Part shown: piece by piece, positions 63,279 to 64,000 of the stretch
Position numbering within the stretch: position 1 is the stretch's first letter
Layout of the letters: each line of letters begins with the position of its first letter
From: Telmatactis stephensoni
Taxonomy: Eukaryota; Cnidaria; Anthozoa; Actiniaria; Isophelliidae
Assembly: GCA_029948255.1 (NCBI GenBank)
Contig: JALIZF010001869.1
Coordinates: 682,001-746,000 of the forward strand
Reading direction: 5' to 3'
DNA: 64,000 nucleotides
Notes under the pieces: model-generated
The model's database searches: none
What the model was told of the DNA's origin: nothing
What the model saw: the letters and a program-made list of their open reading frames with translations, nothing else
Made by a program: the position numbers and the translations under genes

Positions 63279-63360
63279 CACAAATATTTCAAAAAAGGTT
63301 GAATAGTGAATACTGCATTCGGCCTACTGCATAATGCATTCAAAACGTTATCCCTGTTAC
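63279..63360 (+). mobile_element. Partial MITE end, TATTTCAAAAAAGGTTG family
   Basis: TA followed by CACAAATATTTCAAAAAAGG and a GAATAGTGAATACTGCATTC block, as in the elements at 43,796 and 48,609. The matching right end was not found before 63,600. Confidence 0.55.
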
Positions 63361-64000
63361 GACCGGCGATACACGGGTTTCACACGGGTTCCACGGGTTT
63401 TTCATCGCGCTGGCAATGCAATTTTAGATTTTGTTGCAGAGAAAAATTGCAGCGTCTGTCATCACTCAGCAACATTCAGTACGAGCATGCAATGTTTAAA
63501 ATGTTGCAGTCATAAATTTCAGTCAAACAAAAATACAATCGCATACGAATCGAATATAAATGCTCGTTGTTCGTTTTTGTATCTACTGCAGAATACTATG
63601 TCATCGTGTTGAAAATGGATATACTTCATGCTTCACTCAAATTATGAGTTCACGGTATATTGGTATTCACCAGAACATGCACGAGTTCTGACACGAAGTT
63701 CTGTGCTTGTTAACAATAGAAATATGTTAACAATAGAAAAGTCGGAATATTTTCGGAAAATACGCGGGAACAAACAAGTAAAGACAAAATGACAAACGAA
63801 TCGACCGAATGTCTTTCGGAAACATTCAGGAAAAACTGACAACCACGAAGTGTGCACGAAGTTCCATGTGACTGACGACTGTTGACAAGTTTGACAGGAA
63901 TTCAAGTCAAAAATCCTGATCTTGGTAAGTGATGCTTTTAACAATGTTTTTATGCCCACTGATAAGGCTCAGCTTTAATAGAATGTGTCAGGTTTATTCT

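Larger units (their letters stand above)
59582..64000. other. Right-hand interval: likely PIGA intron and mobile-element DNA
   Basis: The last visible PIGA exon ends in a good donor, so at least part of this is intron if the gene continues. I found no segment resembling the PIGA C-terminal membrane anchor. Contents are the inverted-repeat element at 60,210-60,440, the DUF3504-like element at 61,739-62,840 and a MITE end at 63,279. The remaining frames look non-coding. Confidence 0.55.

Overview
The window looks like nuclear DNA of a metazoan, most likely an anthozoan cnidarian such as a stony coral. Genes are split into many short exons with GT-AG introns. Intergenic DNA is AT-rich and full of small terminal-inverted-repeat elements, retroelement scraps and a tRNA-derived SINE. 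The recognisable proteins are animal families. The cnidarian call rests on the character of the repeats and on the acylated globins, and is an inference.

Region 1 (about 160-13,752, + strand) is the 3' part of a Trio/kalirin-like Rho guanine nucleotide exchange factor. It has a DH domain and a PH domain, then a basic linker and about 400 residues of C-terminal sequence that I do not recognise. Nineteen exons join with consistent phases. The PH-start exon has a one-base frameshift in a run of five A.

Region 2 (about 13.75-50.3 kb) is gene-poor and holds a globin cluster on the + strand. Two complete three-exon genes (24,994-27,942 and 41,703-45,715) encode 169-residue globins with an N-terminal MGC acylation signature. 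Between them is an orphan but intact first exon (32,646-32,791) with no exon 2 or 3 of its own. The introns sit at the ancestral globin positions B12.2 and G7.0. The rest is repeats: foldback elements, a MULE-like element with a 9-bp target duplication, a Gypsy pol tail and hammerhead-like motifs.

Region 3 (about 50.3-59.6 kb) is a head-to-head housekeeping pair. TMEM41A (DedA/SNARE-associated family, - strand) and PIGA (GPI-anchor GlcNAc transferase catalytic subunit, + strand) have start codons 360 bp apart, which suggests a shared bidirectional promoter. The last PIGA exon, carrying the membrane anchor, was not found and may lie past the right edge.

Region 4 (59.6-64 kb) holds no gene I can support. 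It contains several inverted-repeat elements and a broken mobile-element ORF similar to DUF3504/KIAA1958-like recombinase proteins. No operon-like organisation, CRISPR or prokaryotic feature is present.
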